A stretch of DNA of 64,000 nt from Afipia sp. OHSU_II-C1 (lineage in GTDB: Bacteria > Pseudomonadota > Alphaproteobacteria > Rhizobiales > Xanthobacteraceae): the NCBI RefSeq assembly GCF_000497575.1, contig NZ_APJI01000015.1:62001-126000 (forward strand). The letters are read 5' to 3'. The first letter of the stretch is position 1; every line of letters begins with the position of its first letter. A program made the position numbers and the translations under genes. The notes below the pieces were generated by a model that saw nothing but the letters and a program-made list of their open reading frames with translations, ran no database searches and was not told where the DNA came from. Positions 62,957 to 64,000 of the stretch are shown here, one piece after another.

Positions 62957-64000
62957 ATGCAGAAGTTTCTGATCGCGGCCGCGCTCGTCGCAACGACGGC
63001 AAGCGCCCATGCTGCGGACCCTCCTGCCAAAATCGCGTTCAAGAAAGCGCCTGTCGCAGCGACCACCTATGACTGGACCGGTTTGTATGCGGGCGTGAAT
63101 GCCGGCGTTGCTGTTGGCGGCGAAGGCCGCTCCGGCCTCAATGTGCTCGGCTTCGGCGGCTCGTTCGAAACCTTCAACCTCGCCTCGCTGGGCGTCGTTG
63201 GCGGCGGCCAGGCCGGATACAACTATCAGTTCGGTAACTGGGTGATCGGCGCGGAAGCCGATATTCAGGGCATCGGCAATCAGAATCACGCCAACTGCAT
63301 TCTGACCTGCAACGCGCTCAACAGCGCCATGCTTCAGCAGGACATGACATGGTTCGGCACGGTGCGCGGGCGCGTCGGCTACGCATCCGGCCCCATTCTC
63401 AATTACTTCACCGGCGGCTTTGCTTACGGCGGCGTCAAGGTGACTGACGCGCAGCGCCTGTTCGGCGTCAACGTCGGCACTTTCGCCATTGAGCAGACCA
63501 GAACCGGGTTCGTTCTGGGCAGCGGCATCGAGGCTGCTGTCGGCGGCAACTGGACTGCGAAGATCGAATATCTCTATGTCGATCTCGGCTCAATCAATCA
63601 GGCTTTCACACTTGTCGGGATTCCTCATGTCCTCGGCACCGAGGTGCGCGAGAGCATTTTCCGCGCCGGTTTGAATTACCGCATCGGCGGCAATGGCAGC
63701 CTGTTTGCAGTCACACCTGCCGCGAACTGGACCGGTTTCTACGCAGGCGGCAACGGCGGCTCGGGCATCGCGCGCGACGCCACAACCCATAGCGTCATAT
63801 CCGGCCTGACAGCCAACAACAATTTCGATCTCGCCCCGCGCGGTTACAACGGCGGATTGCAGGCCGGTTACAGCTGGCAACGCGGCAACGTCGTGTACGG
63901 CCTTGAGAGCGATATCCAGTATTCGACGCAGGAGACCGATCGGAGTTGCCTGTTCACCTGCACGCCGACCGCGACTGCTACGTACCGTCAAAAGCTGGAC
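62957..64000 (+). CDS. Outer-membrane beta-barrel protein with tandem barrel domains, partial
   Basis: An open frame of 348 codons that runs off the right edge. A signal peptide spans about 1-19 (MQKFLIAAALVATTASAHA). Repeat 1 begins at YDWTGLYAGVNAG with Trp40, includes the Cys pair NCILTC (Cys114, Cys118), WFGTVRGRVGYA, and closes near FRAGLNYRIGG. Repeat 2 begins at ANWTGFYAGGNGG with Trp258 and repeats the Cys pair as SCLFTC (Cys331, Cys335), so the copies are spaced about 218 residues. Each copy resembles an Omp25/Omp31-type eight-strand barrel. The 3' end is missing. It stands alone, divergent from the binding protein gene. Confidence 0.9.
   Translation, partial: MQKFLIAAALVATTASAHAADPPAKIAFKKAPVAATTYDWTGLYAGVNAGVAVGGEGRSGLNVLGFGGSFETFNLASLGVVGGGQAGYNYQFGNWVIGAEADIQGIGNQNHANCILTCNALNSAMLQQDMTWFGTVRGRVGYASGPILNYFTGGFAYGGVKVTDAQRLFGVNVGTFAIEQTRTGFVLGSGIEAAVGGNWTAKIEYLYVDLGSINQAFTLVGIPHVLGTEVRESIFRAGLNYRIGGNGSLFAVTPAANWTGFYAGGNGGSGIARDATTHSVISGLTANNNFDLAPRGYNGGLQAGYSWQRGNVVYGLESDIQYSTQETDRSCLFTCTPTATATYRQKLD

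Overview
The window is GC-rich, densely packed chromosomal DNA of an alphaproteobacterium. The order Rhizobiales and the Bradyrhizobium/Rhodopseudomonas/Afipia/Nitrobacter group fit best. Signs seen here are C4-pathway hemA, a split F0 ATP synthase operon with two b-type subunits (b and b'), the ctaCDB-G-E order of an aa3 oxidase, plant-type gshA, IalB, a PodJ-like polarity protein, an Omp25/31-type porin-like barrel, and two dispersed palindromic repeats of a kind common in these genomes. The genus is an inference from gene content. I see no prophage, insertion sequence, CRISPR array or plasmid function. About 60 protein genes and one tRNA-Thr are supported.

Layout. 1-5.3 kb: the 5' part of murA (minus), a Rossmann-fold epimerase-like protein, a four-helix membrane protein, an exported alpha/beta hydrolase with an Asp nucleophile, and a pair made of a UBP-type zinc finger and a cNMP/thioredoxin-reductase-like flavoprotein that lacks the redox CxxC. 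5.3-12.4 kb: NTF2-like protein, tRNA-Thr, a chemoreceptor, bioB, an MBL-fold hydrolase and hemA, which has a perfect FNR/FixK box upstream. 12.4-20.2 kb: a signalling and transport block with a FixJ-like regulator, an SSS-type hybrid histidine kinase (CrbS-like), a HAD hydrolase, a NarL/CrbR-like regulator and an MHS-type MFS transporter. 20.2-24.4 kb: a DsbA/HCCA-isomerase-like gene with a coupled exported protein, then atpI-B-E-F'-F.

24.4-36 kb: a lipoprotein, then a long minus-strand block that reads ctaC, ctaD, ctaB, a 61-residue protein, ctaG, ctaE, terminator-like hairpin, DUF983, SURF1, thrC, M16 peptidase, DUF454 and a GNAT acetyltransferase. This builds cytochrome oxidase and its heme/copper assembly factors. 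36-43 kb: IalB, tldD, a signal peptidase I, two small exported proteins, and a glutathione group (gshA, MarR regulator, divergent beta-class GST). 43-49.4 kb: a fatty-acid oxidation operon (acyl-CoA dehydrogenase, thiolase, FadB-type enzyme) with a divergent TetR gene. 49.6-58 kb: PodJ-like protein, TauE/SafE plus TIGR02186 pair, Nramp-related transporter, EamA exporter and LysR regulator. 58-64 kb: PdeM nuclease and Lhr-type helicase of the ligase-associated repair set, a branched-chain amino acid type binding protein, and an outer-membrane barrel gene running off the right edge that shows a tandem duplication of its barrel domain.

The best candidates for undescribed biology are the zinc-finger/flavoprotein pair (2.9-5.0 kb) and the tandem-barrel protein (63-64 kb). 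Several regulatory sites are visible directly: the hemA FixK box, a MarR-type inverted repeat around a TTGACA, a CtrA-like site before the PodJ-like gene, and nested inverted repeats at the LysR/EamA divergence.
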